Source of the DNA: Lachnoanaerobaculum saburreum DSM 3986
GTDB taxonomy: Bacteria > Bacillota > Clostridia > Lachnospirales > Lachnospiraceae
Length of the DNA: 64,000 bases
NCBI RefSeq assembly: GCF_000185385.1
Contig: NZ_GL622296.1
Coordinates: 410,709 to 474,708 of the forward strand
Direction: 5' to 3'
Position numbers and translations under genes: made by a program
Shown: in pieces, positions 26,874 through 34,228 of the stretch
Layout: each line of letters begins with the position of its first letter
Numbering within the stretch: position 1 is the stretch's first letter
Notes under the pieces: generated by a model
What the model was told of the DNA's origin: nothing
Seen by the model: the letters and a program-made list of their open reading frames with translations, nothing else
The model's database searches: none

Positions 26874-27319
26874 ACATTTTGATTATAGAAAAAATAATTT
26901 TAACGGCAGCTCTTATAATCTTCAGCTTTCAGGATATCAGAAAAAAAGAAATATATACATATAGTGTATTTATATTTTATACAGCTATAGCCGTAATTAT
27001 GATTTATAAGGGCTTTAGCGGTATAAGTATAGACTATATATCTATGCTTTTAGGTATTTTAAGCGGATTTATTTTATTGCCGCTTAGTAAAATAAATATT
27101 TTAGGTGAGGGGGATGCATTTGTTTTTATCGGATGTGGAGCCATATTGGGGATAAAGGAAAATCTGTTGCTGTTTTTCATTTCCGTTTTTATACTTTCAA
27201 TATATGCACTTTTCTTAAGTATGTACTGTATGATAAAAAGAAGAAAAATAAAGGGGATAAGGGTGGCAATGCTTCCGTTTATAACTTTGGCAAATTGTAT
27301 CCTGTGGTTTTGTGTATGA
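26870..27319 (+). CDS. Second prepilin peptidase (A24 family)
   Basis: A 149-residue polytopic protein with five or six hydrophobic segments and the G-E-G-D motif (ILGEGDAFVF) plus an N-terminal FSFQDIRKKEI segment holding the first catalytic Asp. TTG 26870 follows GGAGGTGG and overlaps the TadE-like stop; longer in-frame starts lie inside the previous gene. Together with the gene at 20153, the locus has two A24 peptidases, so each may process a different prepilin group. Confidence 0.8.
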   Translation: MNILIIEKIILTAALIIFSFQDIRKKEIYTYSVFIFYTAIAVIMIYKGFSGISIDYISMLLGILSGFILLPLSKINILGEGDAFVFIGCGAILGIKENLLLFFISVFILSIYALFLSMYCMIKRRKIKGIRVAMLPFITLANCILWFCV

Positions 27320-27705
27320 AAGAAAGGCTTAGAGGAAGTTTTACAATAGAAATAACATATATTATCTTTTTCGTATTTTTGGGAATAGCCTTTATAATAG
27401 GATACAGTATAGATAAGCATACTCAGGTTGTAGACAATGTAGAGATACACTTACTTTTAGAAAGGCTCTCACATGATGAAAAAGATATCGGTTATGACAA
27501 AGAGAGATTAAAAAACTTGGTGAAGTTAAAGGAAAAAGAAACTGTAAGGATTGAAGAAAAGAAGTTTCACATTGACGCAAAGACGGGTGAGAAAAGTATA
27601 AGAGTAAGTGTGTATAATCCTGAAGGATATATAAGAGCCACTACAGCATTGGAGGGAATATATGAAAGACTTAAAGGTCAATTATCTGAGGAATCTGAAG
27701 AGTAA
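27316..27705 (+). CDS. TadE/TadF-like minor pilin
   Basis: A 129-residue single-pass protein. A short basic leader is followed by GSFTIEITYIIFFVFLGIAFII, in which Gly-Ser-Phe-Thr-Ile-Glu places Glu at +5 after a possible cleavage site, then a charged extracytoplasmic domain. ATG 27316 overlaps the peptidase stop (ATGA); a longer upstream reading overlaps the peptidase gene and is rejected. It overlaps the next gene by 44 bases. Confidence 0.75.
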   Translation: MKERLRGSFTIEITYIIFFVFLGIAFIIGYSIDKHTQVVDNVEIHLLLERLSHDEKDIGYDKERLKNLVKLKEKETVRIEEKKFHIDAKTGEKSIRVSVYNPEGYIRATTALEGIYERLKGQLSEESEE

Positions 27706-28804
27706 TTGGCTTATATTTGAGCCGGAAGAAAAATTTTTGAGTGAGCTGAAAACTAAATATGCCTTTGAAGTAGGAATGATAGAGCATAACTGTATCAAAA
27801 GTTTTTTAAGGCCTACTATAAAGAGAATAAACGGGAAGTTGGAGCTTTGCTATGATATAAGTTCGCTTCAACCGCTGTCAAGGGTACTTGAAGTAAGAAC
27901 ACTTAATACAGATGAGATAAAGAGTTTTATAATTGATATAATATCTGCTACCAAAGCATTGGAAGAGTTTTTATTGGAGGCCTCTTCAGTGGTGCTTGAT
28001 CCTGAATATATATTTACAGACCTGGATCTTAAAAGATACTCGTTTTTATATATTCCAAGAAGCGAGAACAATAAAGAAGAAATGAAATTGTTATTGGAAA
28101 ATATATTAAATAATATCAACAAAGATGATAAAGATTGTCTGATAATGGTGTATGGAATGTTAAAGGAATGCCGGAAAAGGGATTTTGTTATAAATGATTT
28201 GGAAGAACTTTTTGACGGCAACTCACAAATAGAGGAGAATAAACAAGAACCTGTATCGGTTAATGAAATTGAGACAGAAAATCCTACAGAATGCAGGGAT
28301 AAAAAGAAAAAGCAGTTCAATATTTTTGGAGGTATTTTTAAGGGAAATAAGTCAAAAGAACAAACTGAAGAAGAAGAGTTTTTGGAAAAAGTATTTGAAG
28401 GTTATGAACCGGGTGTGAGTCTTGCCTGCTTGAATGAGGAAAAGAGTGTATTTGAGGTTAGAGACGAGGAGGTCTCAAATACTGTCCTTTTAACAGATAT
28501 AAAGCCGAATAAATCAGGAAGAGTACTTAAAAGTATTAACGGCAGTGAAGATATAGAGATTAATTATCTGCCCTTTATCATAGGTAAGCAGGACAGGATA
28601 TGTGACTATGTATTGGATGCGGACGGAGTGAGCAGAATACATTTGAAATTATTTGAAAAAAAAGGTGTACTGTATGCCGGAGACCTAAACTCAAGAAACG
28701 GAACATATATTAACGGTAAGAAGCTTGAAAATGAAGAAAATATAGAACTGAATACCGGAGATACTATAAATATCTGCGGAATAATTTATAGGTTGGAAAT
28801 GTAA
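27662..28804 (+). CDS. DUF6382-FHA protein of the Tad locus
   Basis: A 380-residue cytoplasmic protein. The N-terminal region of about 170 residues resembles DUF6382 (NYLRNLKSNWLIFE start). It is followed by a charged linker and a C-terminal forkhead-associated domain from about residue 295, with the phosphothreonine-binding SRIHLKL and NSRNGTYING motifs. FHA domains bind phosphothreonine peptides, so the locus is probably coupled to a Ser/Thr kinase signal, though no kinase is encoded here. GGAGGG precedes ATG 27662. The pairing with Tad genes is recurrent in Lachnospiraceae as far as I know. Confidence 0.85.
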   Translation: MKDLKVNYLRNLKSNWLIFEPEEKFLSELKTKYAFEVGMIEHNCIKSFLRPTIKRINGKLELCYDISSLQPLSRVLEVRTLNTDEIKSFIIDIISATKALEEFLLEASSVVLDPEYIFTDLDLKRYSFLYIPRSENNKEEMKLLLENILNNINKDDKDCLIMVYGMLKECRKRDFVINDLEELFDGNSQIEENKQEPVSVNEIETENPTECRDKKKKQFNIFGGIFKGNKSKEQTEEEEFLEKVFEGYEPGVSLACLNEEKSVFEVRDEEVSNTVLLTDIKPNKSGRVLKSINGSEDIEINYLPFIIGKQDRICDYVLDADGVSRIHLKLFEKKGVLYAGDLNSRNGTYINGKKLENEENIELNTGDTINICGIIYRLEM

Positions 28805-28934
28805 ATATGCTTGATAGTTTTTGCATCTGTGATATACTTGATAGAAATTTGTGATACTGTATTTACAGTTTAAAGTTTGTATACAACTTGTTTGCAAGCG
28901 ATGTAAGTCTAAGTATTATAGACAGGAGAAAAAC

Positions 28935-29693
28935 TTGAGAGATAAGATACGAACATTACTTTGCTTTGTGTTTTTGGCAATAGCATTGTATGCGGGATTT
29001 AACATAATAAAAATACAAAGTGAGTATAAAAGGGGTGTTGATACCTACAAGGAGATTAATAAGTATACCATAGAACAGACTACAGCCGAGACAAAGAAAG
29101 TGGAGGAAACTACAGCCGAGGAAAAGCCTTATCCGGATGTGGATTTTAACGGATTAAAGGAAGTCAATAAGGATGTTGTAGGCTGGATATATCTGCCTGA
29201 TACTATGATAAACTATCCGGTAGTACATACCACAGACAATGAATACTACCTTAACCATATGGCGGACAGAACTGAAAATCCGGCAGGTGCCATATTTATG
29301 GATGCAAGAAATCCAAGTGATTTAAGTGACAGACATAGTATAATATACGGGCATCATATGAAAAACGGAAGTATGTTTGCGGCACTTAAAGGTTATAAGA
29401 AGCAGGATTTTTTTGACAGCCATGAGCAAGGATATTTGATAACTGAAAATGCTGTGTACAGGATTGATTTTTTTGCAGGTCATGTGGCAAATGTTGATGA
29501 AGATGCCTGGCAACTTGACTTTAGTGACAGTGCAGAGTTTGACAATTGGATAAAATACCTGAAGGAATCATCTGCTTTCAAATCAGATATAGAGCCGAAA
29601 TATGGAGACAAGATTTTTACACTGTCAACTTGCAGCTATGAGTTTGATAATGCAAGATTTGTACTAAGCGGAAAGCTGACAAAAATCAAATAA
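28935..29693 (+). CDS. Class B sortase
   Basis: A membrane-anchored cysteine transpeptidase that attaches proteins to the wall or to other proteins. The start is TTG 28935 after AGGAGA (252 residues); the extended reading lacks a ribosome site. An N-terminal TM helix (TLLCFVFLAIALYAGF) and a Thr/Glu-rich stalk precede the catalytic domain with His140/141 (IYGHHM), Cys233 (TLSTCSYEF) and Arg241 (NARFVLSG), the SrtB pattern. Lying directly after the Tad genes, it may anchor pilus or DUF5702-type components, but no sortase signal was seen in the window's proteins. Confidence 0.88.
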   Translation: MRDKIRTLLCFVFLAIALYAGFNIIKIQSEYKRGVDTYKEINKYTIEQTTAETKKVEETTAEEKPYPDVDFNGLKEVNKDVVGWIYLPDTMINYPVVHTTDNEYYLNHMADRTENPAGAIFMDARNPSDLSDRHSIIYGHHMKNGSMFAALKGYKKQDFFDSHEQGYLITENAVYRIDFFAGHVANVDEDAWQLDFSDSAEFDNWIKYLKESSAFKSDIEPKYGDKIFTLSTCSYEFDNARFVLSGKLTKIK

Positions 29694-29724
29694 AGATTTG
29701 TAACAGATAATAAAGGAGTTTTAT

Positions 29725-29760
29725 AGAGGCTGTACTTACAAGTTGTGAGTACAGCCTCTA
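29725..29760. terminator. Terminator after the sortase gene
   Basis: A long inverted repeat, AGAGGCTGTACT paired with AGTACAGCCTCT, followed by AAATATTTTT. It closes the Tad/sortase region. Confidence 0.75.
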
Positions 29761-29780
29761 AATATTTTTGTCGCTATAAC

Positions 29781-29809
29781 TTGACCGGAAATTTTAAAAG
29801 TGATACTAT
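29781..29809 (+). promoter_or_regulatory. Promoter of the M20 amidohydrolase gene
   Basis: TTGACC (29781-29786), 17-base spacer, TACTAT (29804-29809), 53 bases before the start codon. Confidence 0.55.
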
Positions 29810-29862
29810 AAAACAAAACCTATTAAATAAGTAGGAATAAAGGATAAAATAAAGAGGGCATT

Positions 29863-31113
29863 ATGGATATATTAAATGAGGTAAAAAAAATACATGAAAA
29901 ATTAGTGGAACTTAGAAGAGATTTTCATCTGCATCCTGAGCTGAGTATGAAGGAGTATCGTACCGCCACAAGAATAGAAGAAGAGCTTGATAAACTTGGT
30001 ATAGAACACTATAGAAGTGCAGAAACCGGAGTGATAGGATTTATAAGAGGAGAGGCGGTATCACAACCTGCAAAGAATACAGGAGCGGATGAGTCTGAAA
30101 GTAATATCGGCCGTCAAAACAGTATTAGAGAAGGAAAAAACAGAGTGGTGGCTCTTAGAGCCGATATAGATGCACTCCCGATACTTGAAAGAGATGACAG
30201 AGCTTATTGCTCAAAGAATAAAGGAGTAATGCATGCCTGCGGACATGATTTACACAATGCGTCACTACTTGGAGCGGCAACAGTACTTGCAAATAATAAA
30301 GACAAGTTTGCAGGTACTGTAAAGCTTATATTCCAACCCGGTGAAGAGATAGGTGCAGGCGCACAGGAGATGATAAAAAACGGTGAGGTAAAGGGAGTTG
30401 AAAGAATATTCGGACTCCATGTGGCTCCGGATTTAAGATGCGGTCAGGTAGGTGTGACAACAGGTATCAATAATGCGGCGGTGGATCACTTTAGAATAGA
30501 GATAGAGGGAAAAGCTACTCATGTATCTACACCACAGCTCGGTATAGATGCACTCTATATCGCGGCACAGACAGTGGTGGCACTTCAGGCAATTGTTACA
30601 AGGACTACATCACCTATAGACCCTGTTGTAATAGGCATAGGGATATTAAATTCAGGAACCTCTTACAATATAGTTTCAGGCAGCGGTGTAATAGAAGGAA
30701 CCACAAGAACCACATCAGCCAAAACCAGACAGGAAGTTAGAGATAAGATAACAAATACGGCACAAAATATTGCGAAAATTTATGGTGGAAGTGCTAAGGT
30801 TATTTGGACAGACTATACATCTGCACTGATAAATGATGAGAGAGTAAGTGAAGAGGTAAGAGAGGTTGTAATAGATATCTTAGGAGAAGACGCTATAAAG
30901 ACCAGACCGATCTCTCTTGGAGGAGACAATTTTGCCGAGTTTATCCTTGAAGTGCCGGGAGCATATGCATATCTTGGCACATCAAATGAGAGTGAACCGA
31001 ATACTTTGATTCAGATTCACAATGAAGGATTCGATATTGATGAGAATGCACTTGATATAGGTGCCGCACTTTATGCCGGGTATGCTCTAAAGTGGCTGAA
31101 TTTGGAATTTTAA
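29863..31113 (+). CDS. M20-family amidohydrolase (N-acyl-amino-acid/hippurate hydrolase type)
   Basis: A 416-residue metal-dependent amidohydrolase of the M20D group, which removes acyl groups from amino acids or opens aminoacyl amides. Motifs: LRADIDALPI, the metal-binding MHACGHDLHNA, the FQPGEEIGAGA acid region, and GGDNFAEF near the C-terminus. A low-complexity segment of about 30 residues (roughly 65-98) interrupts the usual short loop before VVALRADIDALP. The exact substrate is not evident, and it stands alone between two terminators. AAAGAGGG precedes the start. Confidence 0.88.
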   Translation: MDILNEVKKIHEKLVELRRDFHLHPELSMKEYRTATRIEEELDKLGIEHYRSAETGVIGFIRGEAVSQPAKNTGADESESNIGRQNSIREGKNRVVALRADIDALPILERDDRAYCSKNKGVMHACGHDLHNASLLGAATVLANNKDKFAGTVKLIFQPGEEIGAGAQEMIKNGEVKGVERIFGLHVAPDLRCGQVGVTTGINNAAVDHFRIEIEGKATHVSTPQLGIDALYIAAQTVVALQAIVTRTTSPIDPVVIGIGILNSGTSYNIVSGSGVIEGTTRTTSAKTRQEVRDKITNTAQNIAKIYGGSAKVIWTDYTSALINDERVSEEVREVVIDILGEDAIKTRPISLGGDNFAEFILEVPGAYAYLGTSNESEPNTLIQIHNEGFDIDENALDIGAALYAGYALKWLNLEF

Positions 31114-31223
31114 AGAGATTTTATATACTTTATATAAAAATTATTTTATTGACTGAAATTGTTAAAATAAATAAATTATTGATTAAATAACATTTACAAA
31201 AGTATAACATGTTTATGACATTA

Positions 31224-31252
31224 TTGACATTTTTGGCTTTACTTATTATAAT
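31224..31252 (+). promoter_or_regulatory. Consensus promoter of the SleB-like gene
   Basis: TTGACA (31224-31229), 17-base spacer, TATAAT (31247-31252): an exact SigA consensus, 44 bases before the start. Confidence 0.8.
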
Positions 31253-31295
31253 GCAAAAGACTAGCGATTGCATTAAGCGTTAAAGGAGAGACTTT

Positions 31296-32063
31296 ATGCC
31301 AAGAATAACATCGCTTCTTAAATCCATTTGTGGCAGGATCATGGCTATACCGATGAAAATCACAAAGACTATGTATCGACACATGGCATTACTTACCATA
31401 GGAGGTGCTATAATAAGTGTTGTTGCATTTTCAAGTAACGGATTTGCAGGAAGCGGAAAGAATGCGGTCAGTGCCGGTGTTATAAGTTCTTCTGATGAAA
31501 ATCAGGAGGAGGAAGACGAGACCGGCGATATTTTGGATAATTCCGAATTAGATGATACTGCTGTTGAAGAAGAAGCGGTTGAGCAGGAAAATGAAAATAT
31601 AGACTTGCCGAGGATTGTTCAAAAAGAGACCGGAAACGAAAAAATGGAAAGACTTCTTGAGGAAAGAAGGAAGGCGTTGGATTTGCCTTCTCTTACAGTT
31701 GAGGATTATAATAATCTGTTAAGAATTGTAGAAGCTGAGGTAGGTGACAATGATGTTTACGGACGAACCATAGTAGCAAATGTGGTAATCAACAGGGTTC
31801 GATCAAGTCATTTTGCAAATACAATTACAGATGTTATTTTCAGTAAGGGTCAGTTTTCACCTATTAGGGATAAACGATTTTTCAAGGTTAAGGTAAGTGA
31901 GGCCACTATCAAAGGTGTCAACAATGCTTTGATGGGAGAGGACTACTCAAGAGGTGCTCTTTATTTTATGGATAGAGCCTATTCTACAGACCATGCAGTT
32001 GGATGGTTTGATTCATCATTAACATATTTGTTTTCTTATGGAGGTCATGAATATTTTAAATAA
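31296..32063 (+). CDS. SleB-type cell-wall hydrolase
   Basis: A 255-residue exported protein. The N-terminus has a basic stretch followed by a hydrophobic segment (ALLTIGGAIISVVAFSS) acting as a signal or anchor. An acidic, low-complexity linker follows (about 65-125), then a Hydrolase_2 (SleB-like) domain from about residue 140. Key pieces are RIVEAEVGDNDVYGRTIVANVVINRV, with the catalytic-type Glu, and GQFSPIRDKRF. The family degrades peptidoglycan (lytic transglycosylase). It is not necessarily spore-related: the same domain occurs in vegetative wall enzymes. Confidence 0.88.
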   Translation: MPRITSLLKSICGRIMAIPMKITKTMYRHMALLTIGGAIISVVAFSSNGFAGSGKNAVSAGVISSSDENQEEEDETGDILDNSELDDTAVEEEAVEQENENIDLPRIVQKETGNEKMERLLEERRKALDLPSLTVEDYNNLLRIVEAEVGDNDVYGRTIVANVVINRVRSSHFANTITDVIFSKGQFSPIRDKRFFKVKVSEATIKGVNNALMGEDYSRGALYFMDRAYSTDHAVGWFDSSLTYLFSYGGHEYFK

Positions 32064-32070
32064 ATGATTT

Positions 32071-32112
32071 CCCCCGGAAAATTTTGCATAAGGCTTTCGG
32101 GGGATTGTTTTC
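32071..32112 (+). terminator. Terminator after the SleB-like gene
   Basis: CCCCCGGAAA pairs with TTTCGGGGG, followed by a T-rich run (32107-32112). Confidence 0.8.
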
Positions 32113-32148
32113 CTTGAAAAAAATTAAAAAAATTGATAAAAAAAACGC

Positions 32149-32177
32149 TTGACATTATTATATGCATCCGATATAAT
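32149..32177 (+). promoter_or_regulatory. Promoter of the tRNA array
   Basis: TTGACA (32149-32154), 17-base spacer, TATAAT (32172-32177): an exact consensus, upstream of five tRNA genes. Confidence 0.85.
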
Positions 32178-32218
32178 GCTGTATGTGTCTTAGGGAGACA
32201 GGAAAAAGTAAATATTAT

Positions 32219-32293
32219 CGGGGTGTGGCTCAGTTTGGCTAGAGTACCTGGTTTGGGACCAGGGGGTCGCAGGTTCGAATCCTGTCACCCCGA
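32219..32293 (+). tRNA. tRNA-Pro (TGG)
   Basis: Acceptor CGGGGTG/CACCCCG, anticodon stem CCTGG/CCAGG around anticodon TGG, T loop TTCGAAT, discriminator A. CCA is not encoded. First gene of the array. Confidence 0.96.
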
Positions 32294-32318
32294 TCTGTTT
32301 TCTAAAAATAAAATATTT

Positions 32319-32392
32319 GAGTCTGTAGCTCAGCTGGATAGAGCATCGGCCTTCTAAGCCGAGGGTCGGGGGTTCGAATCCCTTCAGGCTCA
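32319..32392 (+). tRNA. tRNA-Arg (TCT)
   Basis: Acceptor GAGTCTG/CAGGCTC (one G-U pair), anticodon TCT in CTTCTAA, T arm GGGTTCGAATCCC. Reads AGA/AGG, the main Arg codons in this AT-rich genome. Confidence 0.96.
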
Positions 32393-32401
32393 CTTGATTT
32401 T

Positions 32402-32472
32402 GCAGGTGTGGTTCAATGGTAGAACATCAGCCTTCCAAGCTGAATACGTGGGTTCGATTCCCATCACCTGCT
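32402..32472 (+). tRNA. tRNA-Gly (TCC)
   Basis: Acceptor GCAGGTG/CACCTGC, anticodon TCC in CTTCCAA, discriminator T. Compact, 71 bases. Confidence 0.96.
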
Positions 32473-32494
32473 TTTGTCATAGTATATGGCATAT

Positions 32495-32569
32495 GGTGGA
32501 TATAGCGCAGTTGGTTAGCGCGCCAGATTGTGGCTCTGGAGGCCGAGGGTTCGAATCCCTCTACCCACC
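32495..32569 (+). tRNA. tRNA-His (GTG)
   Basis: Anticodon GTG in TTGTGGC, with the encoded extra G (-1) opposite C73 that marks tRNA-His. The acceptor stem GTGGATA/TACCCAC contains one A-C mismatch at the 5:68 pair, where a G-C pair would be expected; the other arms are regular. Confidence 0.94.
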
Positions 32570-32582
32570 TTTTTTTGATTAT

Positions 32583-32654
32583 TGGGTCATCGCCAAGCGG
32601 TAAGGCACAGGACTTTGACTCCTGCATTCGCTGGTTCAAATCCAGCTGGCCCAG
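32583..32654 (+). tRNA. tRNA-Gln (TTG)
   Basis: Acceptor TGGGTCA/TGGCCCA (one G-U pair), anticodon TTG in CTTTGAC, T loop TTCAAAT, discriminator G. Last gene of the array. Confidence 0.96.
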
Positions 32655-32674
32655 CTTATATATTGGTTAACACT

Positions 32675-32697
32675 GACACCTGTTGGGTGTTTTTTTA
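32675..32697 (+). terminator. Terminator of the tRNA array
   Basis: ACACC pairs with GGTGT around a short loop, followed by seven T. Confidence 0.85.
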
Positions 32698-32727
32698 AAA
32701 TAAGCTGACCGGCTTTGGGAGGTAAAT

Positions 32728-32856
32728 ATGGATATTATGCCAATTTTTGCAGGTATTGTAGGACTTGTTATTGTAGTGGCTGTTGCGGTATCGGCAGGTA
32801 CGATGGGGGCAATATTCGGCGCTATAGCTGAAGAAGATGAAGAAGAAGAATTTTAA
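32728..32856 (+). CDS. 42-residue membrane protein with acidic tail
   Basis: A short gene with a strong ribosome site (GGGAGG, 32717-32722). The product has one hydrophobic segment (GIVGLVIVVAVAVSAGTMGAIFG) followed by an acidic C-terminus rich in Glu and Asp. A terminator follows directly after the stop. The family was not recognised. Strong translation signals, a clean TM-plus-acidic-tail design and flanking terminators support a real gene; alternatives are a toxin-like peptide or a regulator of a membrane complex. Confidence 0.7.
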   Translation: MDIMPIFAGIVGLVIVVAVAVSAGTMGAIFGAIAEEDEEEEF

Positions 32857-32860
32857 GAAA

Positions 32861-32892
32861 GAGGGCCAAAGATTTGTCTTTGGTTCTTTTTT
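32861..32892 (+). terminator. Terminator after the small membrane protein
   Basis: GGCCAAAGA pairs with TCTTTGGTT (with a G-U pair), followed by six T. Confidence 0.8.
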
Positions 32893-33106
32893 AATGCCTT
32901 ACTTAACCAAATGTTATGGATAATATAGAAAAAATATATGTTTAAATTTAAGAATAGTGGGCTGTAAAGTTGAAAAAAAGATTATTTTAAAGTATTATGA
33001 TAAGAAAATCTTTTTAATTAAGGATTGTAAAACAAAAAGCATTTGAATGTTTGGCCAAGTAGTAAATAAGTTTATTAATATAACAGCATTCAGAATGGAG
33101 ATATAT

Positions 33107-34192
33107 ATGAAAGCTAAGATAACTCTGATACCCGGAGACGGTATCGGACCTGAGATAGTAAGAGAAGCAAAAAAAGTACTTGAGGGCATTGCAAAAAAAT
33201 ATGACCATGAGTTTATATTTACCGATATAGATATGGGCGGATGCTCTATTGATAAATACGGAGTACCGCTGACAGATGAGGCGGTAGAGATTGCAAAAAA
33301 CAGTGATGCCATACTTTTGGGTGCTGTAGGCGGAAATGTAGGTAACTCAAAATGGTATGATGTGGCACCGAATTTAAGACCTGAGGCGGGACTTTTGAAA
33401 ATCAGAAAGGAACTTGGACTTTTTGCAAATCTGCGACCGGCACTTTTATACAAAGAACTCGCAGGAGCTTGTCCTTTAAAGACTGAAATAAGTGAGGCGG
33501 GCTTTGACATGGTAATAGTCAGAGAGCTTACAGGCGGGCTATACTTCGGTGAAAGATATACCAAGGAGATTGACGGTATAAAAACAGCTGTAGATACTCT
33601 TGTATACAATGAGAATGAAATCAGAAGAGTGGCAAAGGTTGCATTTGATATCGCAACAAAGAGAAGAAAAAAAGTTATAAGTGTGGATAAGGCAAATGTC
33701 CTTGACAGCTCAAGGCTGTGGAGAAGTGTTGTGGAAGAAGTGGCAAAGGACTATCCTGATGTTACTTTGGAGCATATGCTTGTAGACAATGCGGCAATGC
33801 AACTTGTAATGAATCCGGGGCAGTTTGATGTAATGCTTACTGAAAATATGTTTGGAGATATCTTATCTGATGAAGCCAGCATGATAACAGGATCTATCGG
33901 AATGCTGCCAAGTGCCTCTCTTAATGAGAGTAAGCTTGGACTTTATGAGCCAAGTCACGGTTCCGCACCTGATATTGCAGGTAAGAATATTGCAAATCCG
34001 CTTGCAACAATACTTTCAGCTTCAATGCTTTTAAAATATTCACTGGGTCTTGATAAAGAGACAAGCGATATTGAAAATGCGGTTGAGAAGGTATTAAAGA
34101 ATAACTTCAGAACAGCGGATATTTACACACAAGGAATGCAAAAGCTCTCCACATCACAGATGGGAGACAAGGTTTTAGAATATTTGAAATAA
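33107..34192 (+). CDS. leuB: 3-isopropylmalate dehydrogenase
   Basis: Oxidises and decarboxylates 3-isopropylmalate with NAD+ in leucine synthesis. The 361-residue protein has the N-terminal [10 protein letters not shown] motif, LLGAVGG, the substrate arginines in ANLRPA and [12 protein letters not shown], the D-N-A-A-M-Q segment, and the [14 protein letters not shown] metal/cofactor region. ATG 33107 follows GGAG; an upstream in-frame start at 33047 would add 20 atypical residues. leuA, leuC and leuD are not nearby; ilvD and ilvB follow instead. Confidence 0.95.
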   Translation: MKAKITLIPGDGIGPEIVREAKKVLEGIAKKYDHEFIFTDIDMGGCSIDKYGVPLTDEAVEIAKNSDAILLGAVGGNVGNSKWYDVAPNLRPEAGLLKIRKELGLFANLRPALLYKELAGACPLKTEISEAGFDMVIVRELTGGLYFGERYTKEIDGIKTAVDTLVYNENEIRRVAKVAFDIATKRRKKVISVDKANVLDSSRLWRSVVEEVAKDYPDVTLEHMLVDNAAMQLVMNPGQFDVMLTENMFGDILSDEASMITGSIGMLPSASLNESKLGLYEPSHGSAPDIAGKNIANPLATILSASMLLKYSLGLDKETSDIENAVEKVLKNNFRTADIYTQGMQKLSTSQMGDKVLEYLK

Positions 34193-34228
34193 CGGTTTTG
34201 CGGCAAAGCTGCAATGGAAAGAGGAAAG

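Noticed and set aside
27133-27315. A longer N-terminus for the TadE/F-like protein
   Set aside because: It lies inside the peptidase gene and lacks pilin features; ATG 27316 overlaps the stop in the operon style.
32133-32639. Four open frames on both strands across 32.13-32.64 kb
   Set aside because: They translate tRNA genes; the cloverleafs explain the sequence, and there are no ribosome sites.
32892-33106. A T-box or leucine attenuator before leuB
   Set aside because: No T-box motif, anticodon-like stem or leucine-rich leader peptide was found in this 215-base gap.
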